Shown one piece after another: positions 36,611-45,342 of a DNA stretch of 64,000 nt. The position numbers and the translations under genes are program-made. Within the stretch, counting starts at the first letter, position 1. Each line of letters begins with the position of its first letter. The notes under the pieces were generated by a model. That model was not told the DNA's origin and did no database searches. It saw nothing but the letters and a program-made list of their open reading frames with translations. Source of the stretch: Sphingomonas sp. HMP9 (GTDB lineage Bacteria > Pseudomonadota > Alphaproteobacteria > Sphingomonadales > Sphingomonadaceae); the NCBI RefSeq assembly GCF_013374115.1, contig NZ_AP022673.1, positions 1-64,000 of the forward strand. The letters run 5' to 3'.

Positions 36611-37686
36611 GCGACGCTTCGACGAGCATGGTCGGCACGATCGCAGTCGGCGAGCGCGACAAGCTCGACCTCGTCAAGCTCGATGCGTGGATGACCACCA
36701 ACGTCGCTGGTTATGCCGGGCCGCTTACCTACGCGAAGTTCGCTGGCGGTCAGTCGAATCCGACCTACCGGCTCGACACGCCGGACCGCGCCTATGTCCT
36801 GCGGCGCAAACCGTTCGGGCCGATCCTGCCGAGCGCGCATGCCGTCGACCGCGAATACCGCGTCATCGCGGGTCTGCATCCAACCGGCTTTCCCGTGCCG
36901 CGTCCCTACGGGTTGTGCGAAGACGCGGGCGTCATTGGCGCGGCATTCTACGTCATGGAGATGGTCGAGGGGCGGACGATCTGGGACGGTGCGATGCCCG
37001 GCGCGACCCCTGCCGAGCGCGCCGCGCATTACGAGGCGATGGTCGACACGCTCGCCGCGCTCCACAACACCGATCATGCTGCGGCGGGGCTGGGCGAGTA
37101 CGGCAAGCCCGGCAATTATTTCGAGCGCCAGGTCGGCCGCTGGACCAAGCAATATCGCGCTGCCGAGACCGAGCCTATGGAATCGGTCGAGCGTCTGATC
37201 GAGTGGTTGCCAAGGACGCTCCCTGAGCAGACGCGCACCTCGATCGTCCACGGCGACTACCGCATCGACAACATGATCTTCGGGCCCGCCAATTCGAACG
37301 GGGCTGAGCCGAAGGTTATCGCGGTCCTCGACTGGGAATTGTCGACGCTCGGCGATCCGCTCGCGGACTTCTCGTATCTGCTGATGAGCTGGGTGACCGA
37401 ACCGGAGGGGCGTTCGGGCGTACTGGGCATGACCGGTCCCGACACCGGCATCCCGACGATCGAGCAGGTCGTCGAACGCTATTGTGCCGCCACGGGCCGC
37501 GATGGCGTGCCGGATCTCAACTGGTATTTCGCCTATAACCTCTTCCGCCTGACCGGCATCGTCCAGGGCATCAAGAAGCGCATCGTCGACGGCACAGCGT
37601 CGAGCGCGCAGGCGGAGAAGACGGTGGCAAAGATTCACGGGCTGGCTGATGCGGCCTGGGGGTTCGCGGTGAAGGCGGGGGCGTAA
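36607..37686 (+). CDS. APH-like phosphotransferase family protein
   Basis: A 359-residue kinase-fold protein with the APH catalytic motif IVHGDYRIDNMIF, followed by the metal-binding VLDWELSTLGDPLADFSYL. N-terminal KFAGGQSNPTYRLDTP forms the nucleotide-binding part. This branch neighbours acyl-CoA dehydrogenases in many bacteria. The related mammalian ACAD10 and ACAD11 proteins combine a kinase and a dehydrogenase to convert 4-hydroxyacyl-CoAs through a phosphorylated intermediate, which gives a plausible role. It is not expected to confer antibiotic resistance. Confidence 0.9.
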   Translation: MSDASTSMVGTIAVGERDKLDLVKLDAWMTTNVAGYAGPLTYAKFAGGQSNPTYRLDTPDRAYVLRRKPFGPILPSAHAVDREYRVIAGLHPTGFPVPRPYGLCEDAGVIGAAFYVMEMVEGRTIWDGAMPGATPAERAAHYEAMVDTLAALHNTDHAAAGLGEYGKPGNYFERQVGRWTKQYRAAETEPMESVERLIEWLPRTLPEQTRTSIVHGDYRIDNMIFGPANSNGAEPKVIAVLDWELSTLGDPLADFSYLLMSWVTEPEGRSGVLGMTGPDTGIPTIEQVVERYCAATGRDGVPDLNWYFAYNLFRLTGIVQGIKKRIVDGTASSAQAEKTVAKIHGLADAAWGFAVKAGA

Positions 37687-37691
37687 TTCAT

Positions 37692-37804
37692 CCCCCTCCC
37701 GCTTGCGGGAGGGGCTAGGGGTGGGCTCGCGCTCACCGCATCGTACACCGTATGTGGAAGGCCGGGCGCCCACCCCCGACCCCTCCCGCATGCGGGAGGG
37801 GAGA
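37692..37804. repeat. Family B paired palindromic element
   Basis: Two oppositely oriented units, each containing the hairpin CCCCTCCCGC-N2-GCGGGAGGGG, flank about 50 bp of unlike sequence. The right unit ends just before the SDR start. Related elements lie at 40114, 57124, 57583 (half) and inside carA at 58851. The form resembles paired REP sequences (BIMEs). Confidence 0.88.
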
Positions 37805-37811
37805 AGGTAGA

Positions 37812-38576
37812 ATGTCGCAGTTCGATTTAACCGGAATGGTCGCGATCGTCACCGGATCGTCGCGGGGTATCGGCCTCTCTTCCGCACGCGAGCTCGCCGG
37901 GCACGGTGCGAAGGTCGTGATCTCCAGCCGCAAGCAGGACGCGTGCGATACGGTCGCGGCGGAGCTGAACGCCAGGCACGGCGATGGTACCGCGATCGCC
38001 GTCGCCGCGAACATCTCCGACAAAGCCGGCCTCCAGCGCCTCGTCGACCAGACCCGCGCGCGCTTCGGCCGGATCGACATCCTCGTCTGCAACGCCGCCT
38101 CTAACCCTTATTACGGCCCCCAGGCCGGCATCGCCGACGACCAGTTCCGCAAGATCCTCGACAACAACATCGTCTCGAACCACTGGCTGATTCAGATGGT
38201 CGCGCCGGAGATGCTCGCGCGGCGCAGCGGCAGCATCGTCATCATCTCCTCTATCGGTGGCCTCCGCGGCTCGCCGGTGATCGGCGCATACTGCATCAGC
38301 AAGGCCGCCGACATGCAGCTTGCGCGCAATCTCGCGGTCGAATTCGGCCCCGCAAACGTCCGCGTGAACTGCATCGCCCCCGGCCTGATCAAGACCGACT
38401 TCGCGCGTGTGCTGTGGGAGGATCCCGATCGTATCGAGGCCGCCAACACGCGCGTGCCGCTCCGGCGGATCGGCGAACCAGAAGAGATTGCCGGCGCGGT
38501 CGTCTTCCTCGCCTCGTCCGCGAGCGCGTTCATGACCGGCCAGACGATGGTCATCGACGGCGGCGTCACGATCTAA
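37812..38576 (+). CDS. SDR family oxidoreductase
   Basis: A 254-residue classical short-chain dehydrogenase: cofactor motif [11 protein letters not shown]-type NAA in VCNAASN, catalytic Ser in IISSIGG and Tyr-x-x-x-Lys in YCISK. C-terminal [20 protein letters not shown] is typical. The ATG at 37812 follows GAAGG; the upstream in-frame codons run through a family B repeat and are not coding. It is followed 13 bp later by a second SDR. Substrate unknown; a hydroxyacyl-CoA or alcohol from the same pathway is plausible. Confidence 0.92.
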   Translation: MSQFDLTGMVAIVTGSSRGIGLSSARELAGHGAKVVISSRKQDACDTVAAELNARHGDGTAIAVAANISDKAGLQRLVDQTRARFGRIDILVCNAASNPYYGPQAGIADDQFRKILDNNIVSNHWLIQMVAPEMLARRSGSIVIISSIGGLRGSPVIGAYCISKAADMQLARNLAVEFGPANVRVNCIAPGLIKTDFARVLWEDPDRIEAANTRVPLRRIGEPEEIAGAVVFLASSASAFMTGQTMVIDGGVTI

Positions 38577-38589
38577 CCGGAGAACCCCC

Positions 38590-39387
38590 ATGCGTTTCGA
38601 GAACAAGTCGATCATCGTAACCGGCGCAGGCTCGGGCATCGGCCGCGCGGCCGCGCTGCTGTTCGCGGCCGAGGGTGGCCATGTCGTCGTCGCCGACAAG
38701 ACCGAAGGAGCGGACGAGACCGCGCATCTTATCGCGCAAGCCGGCGGCACCGCGAAGGCGATCCGCATCGACGCCGGGCTCGAAGACGACGTGATCCGTG
38801 CGGTGACGCTTGCGTGCGACAGTTTCGGCGGGCTCGACGTGATGTTCGCCAATGCAGGTATTTCAGGCGGAATGGCGAACCTGTTCGATACCGATGTCGC
38901 GCTGATCACCGAGGTGCTGCGTGTCAATTTGATCGGCCCGTTCCTCGCGATCAAGCACGCCGCGCCGCGTATCGCCGAGCGCGGGAAGGGCGCGATCGTC
39001 CTGACCGCCAGTGTCGCTGGCATCCGCTCGGGCGCCGGCTCGCCGGCCTATTCGGCGTCGAAGGCCGGGGTGATCAATCTGGCCGCCGTCTCCGCGCAGC
39101 AGCTCACCGGCTCCAACGTCCGCGTCAACGCGATCTGCCCGGGGCTCACCGAGACCGGCATGACCAAGCCGGTGTTCGATTATGCGCGCGAGGCGAACAA
39201 GATGGACCGGGTCGGCCGCCTAAACCCGCTCCACCGCGGCGCACAGCCGGACGAACTCGCGAAGGTCGCGCTGTTCCTCGCCTCCGACGACGCCAGCTAC
39301 GTCAACGGGCAGGCGATCGCGGTCGATGGCGGCCTCTCGTCGAGCCACCCGGTGACACGGCAGGAATACGGCAAGACGGCCGCGTAA
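38590..39387 (+). CDS. SDR family oxidoreductase
   Basis: A second short-chain dehydrogenase (265 residues): TGAGSGIG at the cofactor site, FANAG, catalytic Ser in TASVAG and YSASK. C-terminal [19 protein letters not shown] closes the fold. It is in the same unit as the preceding SDR (13-bp gap, with GGAGAACCCCC before the ATG). It differs from its neighbour enough to act on a different step or substrate of the acyl-CoA pathway. This is the last gene of the catabolic cluster. Confidence 0.92.
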   Translation: MRFENKSIIVTGAGSGIGRAAALLFAAEGGHVVVADKTEGADETAHLIAQAGGTAKAIRIDAGLEDDVIRAVTLACDSFGGLDVMFANAGISGGMANLFDTDVALITEVLRVNLIGPFLAIKHAAPRIAERGKGAIVLTASVAGIRSGAGSPAYSASKAGVINLAAVSAQQLTGSNVRVNAICPGLTETGMTKPVFDYAREANKMDRVGRLNPLHRGAQPDELAKVALFLASDDASYVNGQAIAVDGGLSSSHPVTRQEYGKTAA

Positions 39388-39491
39388 TAGGCTCGCGTCG
39401 GCGACGGGCACGCTTGCGTAACGACTTTGTGGGGACCATTTGAAGCGCGCGGGCGTTTCACGTCCGACCCCATTCACGAAGGAGAATCCTG

Positions 39492-40106
39492 ATGGCTTTC
39501 GAACTCCCACCGCTGCCCTACGCCTATGACGCGCTCGAGCCGGTGATCGACCAGGAAACGATGAAGTTTCATCACGACAAGCATCATGCAGCGTACACCG
39601 CCAAGCTGAACGAGGGCGTTGAGAAGGACTCCGCGCTGGCCGGCAAGTCGATCGAGGACATCCTCGGCATGATCTCGTCGCAGCCGCCTTTGGTCCGCAA
39701 CAATGGCGGTGGCTTCTGGAACCATGACTTCTTCTGGAAGACGATGGCGGCCAAGAGTGGCCAGGCACCATCGGGCAAGCTCGCCGAGGCGATCGACCGC
39801 GATTTCGGTGGTCTCGACAAGCTGAAGGAAGAGTTCAACACCAAGGGTGTGGGCCAGTTCGGGTCGGGCTGGGCATGGCTGATCGCCGACGACAGCGGCA
39901 AGCTGAAGGTCACGAGCACGCCGAACCAGGACAACCCGCTGATGGACGACGCCAAGGAGCCGGGAACGCCGCTGCTGGGCAACGACGTGTGGGAGCACGC
40001 CTATTACCTGACGTACAAGAATGATCGTCCGGGCTATCTGAAGGCCTGGTGGGACATCGTAAACTGGGACGTCGTGGCCGAGCGCTACGCGCAGGTCGCG
40101 GGCTGA
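39492..40106 (+). CDS. sodB: Superoxide dismutase [Fe]
   Basis: A 204-residue Fe/Mn-type superoxide dismutase. The four metal ligands are visible in the expected contexts: His in MKFHHDKHHAAY, His in FWNHDFFW, and Asp and His in DVWEHAYYL. GGGFWNH and the overall sequence are closer to the iron form. It converts superoxide to peroxide and oxygen in the cytosol. AGGAG precedes the ATG. It is separate from the SDR genes by about 100 bp. Confidence 0.95.
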   Translation: MAFELPPLPYAYDALEPVIDQETMKFHHDKHHAAYTAKLNEGVEKDSALAGKSIEDILGMISSQPPLVRNNGGGFWNHDFFWKTMAAKSGQAPSGKLAEAIDRDFGGLDKLKEEFNTKGVGQFGSGWAWLIADDSGKLKVTSTPNQDNPLMDDAKEPGTPLLGNDVWEHAYYLTYKNDRPGYLKAWWDIVNWDVVAERYAQVAG

Positions 40107-40113
40107 CCCTTGG

Positions 40114-40218
40114 TTCCCCTCCCGCTTGCGGGAGGGGCTAGGGGAGGGGTTGTCCGCAGGCTGGCGTCAGTCTGTTGGATCAGGCCCTCCCCGGCCCCTC
40201 CCGAGCGGGAGGGGAGAA
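40114..40218. repeat. Family B paired palindromic element
   Basis: Two units with hairpin CCCCTCCCGC...GCGGGAGGGG in opposite orientation flank about 45 bp. It fills the gap between the convergent sodB and ispZ genes, ending 6 bp from the ispZ stop. One terminal hairpin could also act as a terminator. Confidence 0.88.
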
Positions 40219-40224
40219 GTAGAA

Positions 40225-40866
40225 TTACCCTTCGGGCGGCAGGTCGGTCACGGCCTTGTCGCCCGTTTGCAATCCGTGCTTCAGCAGCATCGGGATGTTG
40301 GCGAACGCGAAGACCAGCGTCAGCGGGATCGCACCCCATAGCTTGAAGCCGACCCAGAAATTCCAGCCGGCGTCCTTGCCCCACGCCGCCAGCGTGTAGC
40401 GCCAGACGAATTCGTTCAGCAGCGCCATGAAAATGAAGAACACGACCCAGTTGCGTGTCAGCTTGTGCCAGCCTTGCGCGGTGAGGCCGGGATACGCGCT
40501 CTCCAGCAACGACTGCAGCAGCGGACGCCCGGTGAGCAGCCCGAACAGCAGGATCGCAGCGAACATCGTATAGATGATCGTAGGCTTCATCTGAATGAAG
40601 CGCTGGTCATGGAAATAGATCGTCAGCCCGCCGAACACGATGATCAGCGCGCCCGACAGCCACAGCATTGGCGAGATGTGCCCCGCCTTGACCTTCGACA
40701 CGATCATCGCCGCGACCGTGGCGATGATGAACGCGGTTGTGGCGGCGATCACGCGCGCGATCGGCGCGCCAGGGGTGAGGAAGTTGACCGCGAAGAAGAC
40801 CGCGAGCGGGCCATAGTCGACGCCCATGCGAAGGCCGGGAGAAAGAGGGGGCTTGGTGGGGGTCAC
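40225..40866 (-). CDS. ispZ: Inner membrane septation protein YciB/IspZ
   Basis: A 213-residue integral membrane protein with five or six hydrophobic helices. The family pattern VDYGPLAVFFAVNF near the start, then RNWVVFFIFMALLNEFVWR and WVGFKLWGAIPLT near the end, is clear. It is linked to cell-envelope integrity and septation. The GTG at 40866 gives the usual N-terminus; an ATG 13 codons later is also possible. It follows ftsY on the same strand across a family E repeat. Confidence 0.9.
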   Translation of the reverse strand: MTPTKPPLSPGLRMGVDYGPLAVFFAVNFLTPGAPIARVIAATTAFIIATVAAMIVSKVKAGHISPMLWLSGALIIVFGGLTIYFHDQRFIQMKPTIIYTMFAAILLFGLLTGRPLLQSLLESAYPGLTAQGWHKLTRNWVVFFIFMALLNEFVWRYTLAAWGKDAGWNFWVGFKLWGAIPLTLVFAFANIPMLLKHGLQTGDKAVTDLPPEG

Positions 40867-40883
40867 GAGATCAATCCAGAATA

Positions 40884-40956
40884 CCGTTCGTCCTGAGCGT
40901 AGTCGAAGGACATGCCACAAACGGGCCGGTCCTTCGACTACGCTCAGGACGAACGG
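40884..40956. repeat. Family E palindromic repeat (short form)
   Basis: A near-perfect long inverted repeat: the first arm begins CCGTTCGTCCTGAGCGTAGT and ends GAAGGAC; its complement ends at 40956. About 17 bp lie between the arms. It lies between ftsY and ispZ and is a shorter relative of the element at 35357. Confidence 0.88.
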
Positions 40957-40986
40957 AAAAAGAGGGGCACGGCAAAATGAGTCGCG

Positions 40987-41922
40987 TTACTTCCGGACGC
41001 TCTCGACGCCGGCGATGATCCGGCTCACCTCGTTCGCGTCGAACGGCCGCAGGTCGGTCATGCCCTCGCCGATGCCGATCGCGTGGATGGGCAGGCCGTA
41101 TTTCTCGGCCGCCGCGACCAGCACGCCGCCGCGCGCGGTACCGTCGAGCTTGGTCATCACGAGGCCGGTGACTCCCGCGACTTCCTTGAAGACCTCGATC
41201 TGCTGGAGCGCGTTCTGGCCGGTGGTGGCGTCGAGCACCAGGACGATGTCGTGCGGGCTTTCCGGGTTGATGCGGCCGAGCACGCGGCGGATCTTGGCCA
41301 GCTCGTCCATCAGCTCGCGCTTGTTCTGGAGGCGGCCGGCGGTGTCGACGATCAGCACGTCGATGCCAGTTTCGGTCGCCTTCTTGACCGCATCCCACAC
41401 CACGCCAGCGGCGTCGCCGCCCTCGGGACCGGTCACGATCGGCACGCCGACTCGCTCGGCCCAGGTGCGCAACTGGCCGATCGCGGCGGCCCGGAACGTG
41501 TCGCCCGCGGCCAGCATCACGCCGTAATCCTGCTCCATAAGCAGATGCGCGAGCTTGGCGATCGTCGTCGTCTTGCCCGAGCCGTTGACGCCGATGACGA
41601 GGATCACCTGAGGCCGCGGGAAGGCGTCGATCTCGATCGGCTTGGCGACCGTGGCGAGCACCTTCTCGACCTCCTCCGCGACGATCACGCGGATGCCGAG
41701 TTCCTCCATGTTGCGCTCGAAGCTGCCATCGGCGAGGCGGCGGCGGATGCGGCCGGCGGTCTCGGGACCAAGGTCGGAGGCGATCAGTGCTTCCTCGATG
41801 CCGTCGAGCGTCGAATCGTCGAGCCGCGCGCCGCCGAGGCCCGCAAGGTTGCCGACGAGCCGGTCGGAGGTACGCTTGAAGCCGCCGATCAGCTTGTCGT
41901 GCCAGGTTGGGGTGGTGCTCAT
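40987..41922 (-). CDS. ftsY: Signal recognition particle receptor FtsY
   Basis: The membrane-docking GTPase of the SRP pathway. The 311-residue protein is the NG domain with only a short N-terminal extension. G1 is GVNGSGKTTTIAKLA, G3 is DTAGRLQ, and G4 is TKLDGTARGG. The acidic A domain of enterobacterial FtsY is absent, as in many alphaproteobacteria. The ATG at 41922 overlaps the stop of mtaB (ATGA). Its partner Ffh is encoded at 45343. Confidence 0.96.
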   Translation of the reverse strand: MSTTPTWHDKLIGGFKRTSDRLVGNLAGLGGARLDDSTLDGIEEALIASDLGPETAGRIRRRLADGSFERNMEELGIRVIVAEEVEKVLATVAKPIEIDAFPRPQVILVIGVNGSGKTTTIAKLAHLLMEQDYGVMLAAGDTFRAAAIGQLRTWAERVGVPIVTGPEGGDAAGVVWDAVKKATETGIDVLIVDTAGRLQNKRELMDELAKIRRVLGRINPESPHDIVLVLDATTGQNALQQIEVFKEVAGVTGLVMTKLDGTARGGVLVAAAEKYGLPIHAIGIGEGMTDLRPFDANEVSRIIAGVESVRK

Positions 41923-43166
41923 GATGGTTCTCGTGTTGCGCTGAGACGGTTGCCGTCGGCGCCGGTGATCGTGATGCGGACGATGTCGCCGGCTATGGCC
42001 GGTTCGTCCAGCAGGACTTCTGCGAAATTGCCGATATGGCCGCGGTCGCCAGGGCGTTCGACCAGGACGTCCTGACGACTCCCGACCAGCGTTCGGAGCC
42101 ATGTCGCGCGCGCCAGTTCGCCGGCCTGGCGAAGAAGCGCGGCGCGGTGGCGACGGACGTCGGGTTCGACCTGCGGCATCCGCGCGGCGGGTGTGCCGGC
42201 GCGCGGCGAATAGGGGAAGATGTGCGGATGGACGATGTGGCAGTCGTCGATCAGCGCGAGCGTGTTGGCGAACATCGCCGCGTCCTCGGTCGGGAAGCCG
42301 GCGATCAGGTCCGCGCCGATCGCCATGTCGGGCCGCGCGGTCTTGAGGCGGTCGACCAGTGCGACGCTGTCGGCGCGGGAGTGGCGGCGCTTCATCCGCT
42401 TGAGGATCATGTCGTCGCCGGCCTGCAACGACAGGTGGACGTGCGGCATGATCCGCTCCTGCGTGGTCAGCAACGCGAAGAGGCGATCGTCGATCTCAAT
42501 GCCGTCGAGCGACGAGAGGCGCAGGCGGTCGAGCTTCGGGACGTGATGCAGGATGCGCTCGACGAGGTGGCCGAGCGTGGGGGCGCCGGGGAGGTCGGGG
42601 CCATAGCTCGTAAGGTCGACACCGGTGAGGACGATCTCGCGGTGGCCGGCGTCGGCGAGGTCGGCGATCCGGTCGACGACCGCGCCGGCGGGGACCGAGC
42701 GGCTCGGGCCGCGGCCGAACGGGATCGCGCAGAAGGTGCAGCGGTGGTCGCAGCCGTTCTGAACTTCGACGAAGGCGCGCGCGTGCGCGGAGAAGCTGGC
42801 TGCGAGATGGGGTGCGGTCTCGCGGACCTGCATGATGTCGGAGACGACGACTGGGGCTTCGGTCTGCCAGGCCTGCAACGTGAGCTTGTCCGCATTGCCG
42901 ACGACGCGATCGACTTCGGGCATGGCCGCAAAGCTCGCCGGGTCGATCTGTGCAGCGCATCCGGTGACGACGATCTGTGCGTCGGGCCGGTCGCGTTTGG
43001 CGCGGCGGATCGCGACCCGCGTTGCCTTCACCGCCGCATTGGTAACCGCGCAACTGTTGACCACGACCATCTCCCGACCGGCGACGAGCGCGCGGATGGT
43101 CTCGCTTTCGGCGATGTTGAGGCGGCAGCCGAGGCTGATGACCTCTGGCTGCGGGGCAGATGGCAT
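41919..43166 (-). CDS. mtaB: tRNA (N6-threonylcarbamoyladenosine) methylthiotransferase MtaB
   Basis: A radical-SAM enzyme that adds a methylthio group to t6A37 of tRNAs reading ANN codons. The 415 residues include the MTTase domain with Cys in SLGCRLN, NSCAVTN and VTGCAAQ for one iron-sulfur cluster, the radical-SAM triad in CDHRCTFC, and a C-terminal TRAM-like region. The ATG at 43166 gives the usual start; upstream codons belong to a repeat. The stop overlaps ftsY. Confidence 0.95.
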   Translation of the reverse strand: MPSAPQPEVISLGCRLNIAESETIRALVAGREMVVVNSCAVTNAAVKATRVAIRRAKRDRPDAQIVVTGCAAQIDPASFAAMPEVDRVVGNADKLTLQAWQTEAPVVVSDIMQVRETAPHLAASFSAHARAFVEVQNGCDHRCTFCAIPFGRGPSRSVPAGAVVDRIADLADAGHREIVLTGVDLTSYGPDLPGAPTLGHLVERILHHVPKLDRLRLSSLDGIEIDDRLFALLTTQERIMPHVHLSLQAGDDMILKRMKRRHSRADSVALVDRLKTARPDMAIGADLIAGFPTEDAAMFANTLALIDDCHIVHPHIFPYSPRAGTPAARMPQVEPDVRRHRAALLRQAGELARATWLRTLVGSRQDVLVERPGDRGHIGNFAEVLLDEPAIAGDIVRITITGADGNRLSATREPS

Positions 43167-43235
43167 GCGGCGCGATTTAGGGGGGGCTGAGGGGGAAGTC
43201 CACGCTTGGTGTTGCAGGGGGTGTGCTCGACGCCG

Positions 43236-43315
43236 TGTTCTCCTGCCAACGCAGGAGCCCACGGTGCCAACCGGAGCGCTGTTTGGTCCTGGGCTCCCGC
43301 GTTCGCGGGAGAACA
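43236..43315. repeat. Family C repeat with adjacent family D arm
   Basis: An 80-bp element: TGTTCTCC-type hairpin at the left and its inverted partner ending GGGAGAACA at 43315. A T-run then a G-run follow directly (about 43318-43333), and a single family D hairpin lies at 43350-43369. It fills the gap between mtaB and the GGDEF-EAL gene. Confidence 0.8.
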
Positions 43316-43388
43316 TGGTTTTTTTGGGGGGGGCTCAATCGCCGTACTTACCCCGGCCTTCGCCGGGGTGGCGTTGTGTGCGTGGACG

Positions 43389-45014
43389 TTAGCCCGCCAG
43401 CCGAGGCGCAATTCCGCGAGGCGGTGGCACGTCGCGATCGGGCCGCTGCGCCAGCAATCGCTTCTCCGCCAGCAATTGCCGGACCTGCGCCACGCCCAGC
43501 GGTCGCCCGTACAGATACCCCTGGCCCTTCACACATCCCGTGCCGCGCAGGCGGTCCTCGATCGCGGCGTTCTCGATCCCCTCCGCGGTCGTCGGCAGAT
43601 TGAGGCTGTCCCCCAGGCGCACGATCGTATTCACGATTGCCATGCTCTCCGCTTTGTCGAGGATCGACGAGACGAAGCTCTTGTCGATCTTGATCCGGTC
43701 GAACGGCAGCGCCCTCAGGTGCGCCAAGCTCGAATAGCCGGTCCCGAAATCGTCGAGCGCGAGGCGGATGCCCTGGTTCTTCAGGCTGCCGACGATCGAC
43801 TGCGCGAGCGGGAGGTTGTCGAACAGCGCGCTCTCGGTGATCTCGATCTCCAGCCGGCTGGCGGGGAAGCCCGTCTCGACCAAGGTCTTGATGATCTTCT
43901 GCGCGAGCCACGCATCGCGCAGCTGCAGCGGCGAGACGTTGACGGACAAGACGAGCCCGGCGTCCCAGTCGCGCGCGGCGGCGAACGCCTGGCGCATGAT
44001 CGACAGCGAGAGGTCGCCGATCAGTCCGGTTTCCTCCGCGATCGGAATGAACACGTCCGGTGCGATCGTCCCCCGCGTCGGGTGTTCCCAGCGCGCAAGG
44101 ACCTCGAATCCGGTGATGAGGCCGGTGGTCAGGTCGACCTGCTGCTCGAAGTACGGAACGACCTCCTGCGCCGGGATCGCGGTTCGGAGACCCGCTTCGA
44201 GTTCGCCGCGCAGTTGCAGCGATCGCTCCATCGATGCGTCGAACCATGCATGACGACTGCGTCCGGCGGTCTTGGCCGCGTGGAGCGCGATGTCGGCGTT
44301 GCGCAACAAGGCGTCGATCGACGCGCAGTCGCGATCGGACCGGGCGATGCCGATCGAGACGCTGCTGTGAATATCGACGCCGTTGGTGCGGAACGGTACC
44401 GCAAGGCCGGCGACCAAGCGCTCGGCGATCCGGTCGGCAACGTTCTTGTGCGCGGAGTCGAAGACGAACGTGCACGCGAATTCGTCCGCACCCAGTCGCG
44501 CGAGCAGGCTGGTACCGGGTGCGACTGCCGCGACCGTCTCCGCGACATGACCGAGCAGCAGGTCGCCGACCGCATAGCCGTGCAGGTCGTTGACGCTCTT
44601 GAAATGATCGATGTCGATCGTCAGCATGGCCATCGCCTTCCCGCGACGGCGGGCGCTGGCGAACAAAGCTGCGCCGTCTTCGGACAAGCTGCGGCGATTG
44701 AGGAAGCCGGTGAGCGGATCGCGCTGGGCGAGCGCGTGCGCATGGCGGCCGGCGTCGGTGACGTCGCTCAACTCTTCCGATAACGCGCGGTACCGGAACC
44801 AGCCGAACAGGATCAGCGCCGCGCTCAACAGCAGCGCCGCGATCAGGGCGTGATCGATCGCCGTATCGTTGCCGTGCCAGTGTGCCAACGCCTTGATGAC
44901 GGCAATGCCGGCGGTGGCGACGAAAAGAAGCAGTGCGGCGCCCGTGACGGCGCCGGTCATGAATTCCCGACTGATGTTGCGGAGCGAACGTGTCGCCGCC
45001 GACTTTACGGTCAT
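43389..45014 (-). CDS. GGDEF-EAL domain protein, likely c-di-GMP phosphodiesterase
   Basis: Two N-terminal membrane segments precede a GGDEF domain and a C-terminal EAL domain. The GGDEF signature is GADEF, so diguanylate cyclase activity is doubtful. The EAL domain keeps the catalytic set: Glu in FEVLARW, Asn in VNVSP, EITES, DDFGTGYSS, Lys in IKIDKSF, AEGIEN and GQGYLYGRPL. The protein should therefore hydrolyse c-di-GMP, perhaps with GTP binding to the degenerate domain as a control. I prefer the ATG at 45014; a GTG at 45065 would add 17 residues. Confidence 0.9.
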   Translation of the reverse strand: MTVKSAATRSLRNISREFMTGAVTGAALLLFVATAGIAVIKALAHWHGNDTAIDHALIAALLLSAALILFGWFRYRALSEELSDVTDAGRHAHALAQRDPLTGFLNRRSLSEDGAALFASARRRGKAMAMLTIDIDHFKSVNDLHGYAVGDLLLGHVAETVAAVAPGTSLLARLGADEFACTFVFDSAHKNVADRIAERLVAGLAVPFRTNGVDIHSSVSIGIARSDRDCASIDALLRNADIALHAAKTAGRSRHAWFDASMERSLQLRGELEAGLRTAIPAQEVVPYFEQQVDLTTGLITGFEVLARWEHPTRGTIAPDVFIPIAEETGLIGDLSLSIMRQAFAAARDWDAGLVLSVNVSPLQLRDAWLAQKIIKTLVETGFPASRLEIEITESALFDNLPLAQSIVGSLKNQGIRLALDDFGTGYSSLAHLRALPFDRIKIDKSFVSSILDKAESMAIVNTIVRLGDSLNLPTTAEGIENAAIEDRLRGTGCVKGQGYLYGRPLGVAQVRQLLAEKRLLAQRPDRDVPPPRGIAPRLAG

Positions 45015-45281
45015 GGGGTTGGCCTGTTCGGTCTCTTGCCTGGTCGGTGGTGTGGCATGCGACACGTGTAGGATAGGTTAAGAAGCGGTATAGGCGGGAC
45101 GGGGCGAGGCGCAGGTGCGCTTGGTTGCGCGGGATGAGCCTGGATTGAGCCACAAGAGCAAACAGGCGTCGTGTCGTAGTTCAGTCCGCGAGCCAGCTTG
45201 CATCTCGAAGCACATTCCAGTAGGTGGCAGCCCACGTTCCGTTACGGGGCGCATATGACGAGCATCCAAGGATGCACGCTG

Positions 45282-45310
45282 GCCGGCGAGGTTTCGCCCG
45301 CCGGCGCTTT
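45282..45310 (+). terminator. Hairpin in ffh leader, attenuator-like
   Basis: GCCGGCG, a 10-nt loop, then CGCCGGC and a TTTTGCGTTTT tail lie about 35 bp upstream of ffh; a second small palindrome, GCATCC-AA-GGATGC, lies at 45262-45275. The hairpin plus T-rich tail resembles a terminator or attenuator in the ffh leader. No gene was found in the rest of 45015-45342. Confidence 0.4.
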
Positions 45311-45342
45311 TGCGTTTTGTGACGGTAATTGGGAGTATTTCG

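Noticed and set aside
36607..37686. Aminoglycoside resistance gene
   Set aside because: The APH fold is shared by many kinases; the neighbours are acyl-CoA catabolic genes and the branch is the ACAD-associated one.
41923..42102. N-terminal extension of ftsY resembling a basic A domain
   Set aside because: It is the out-of-frame 3' end of mtaB; the ATG at 41922 overlaps the mtaB stop as is typical of coupled genes.
43348..45153. A 601-codon minus-strand frame overlapping the GGDEF-EAL gene
   Set aside because: It is the shifted frame of the real gene, rich in Arg and without motifs; the chosen frame has all EAL residues.
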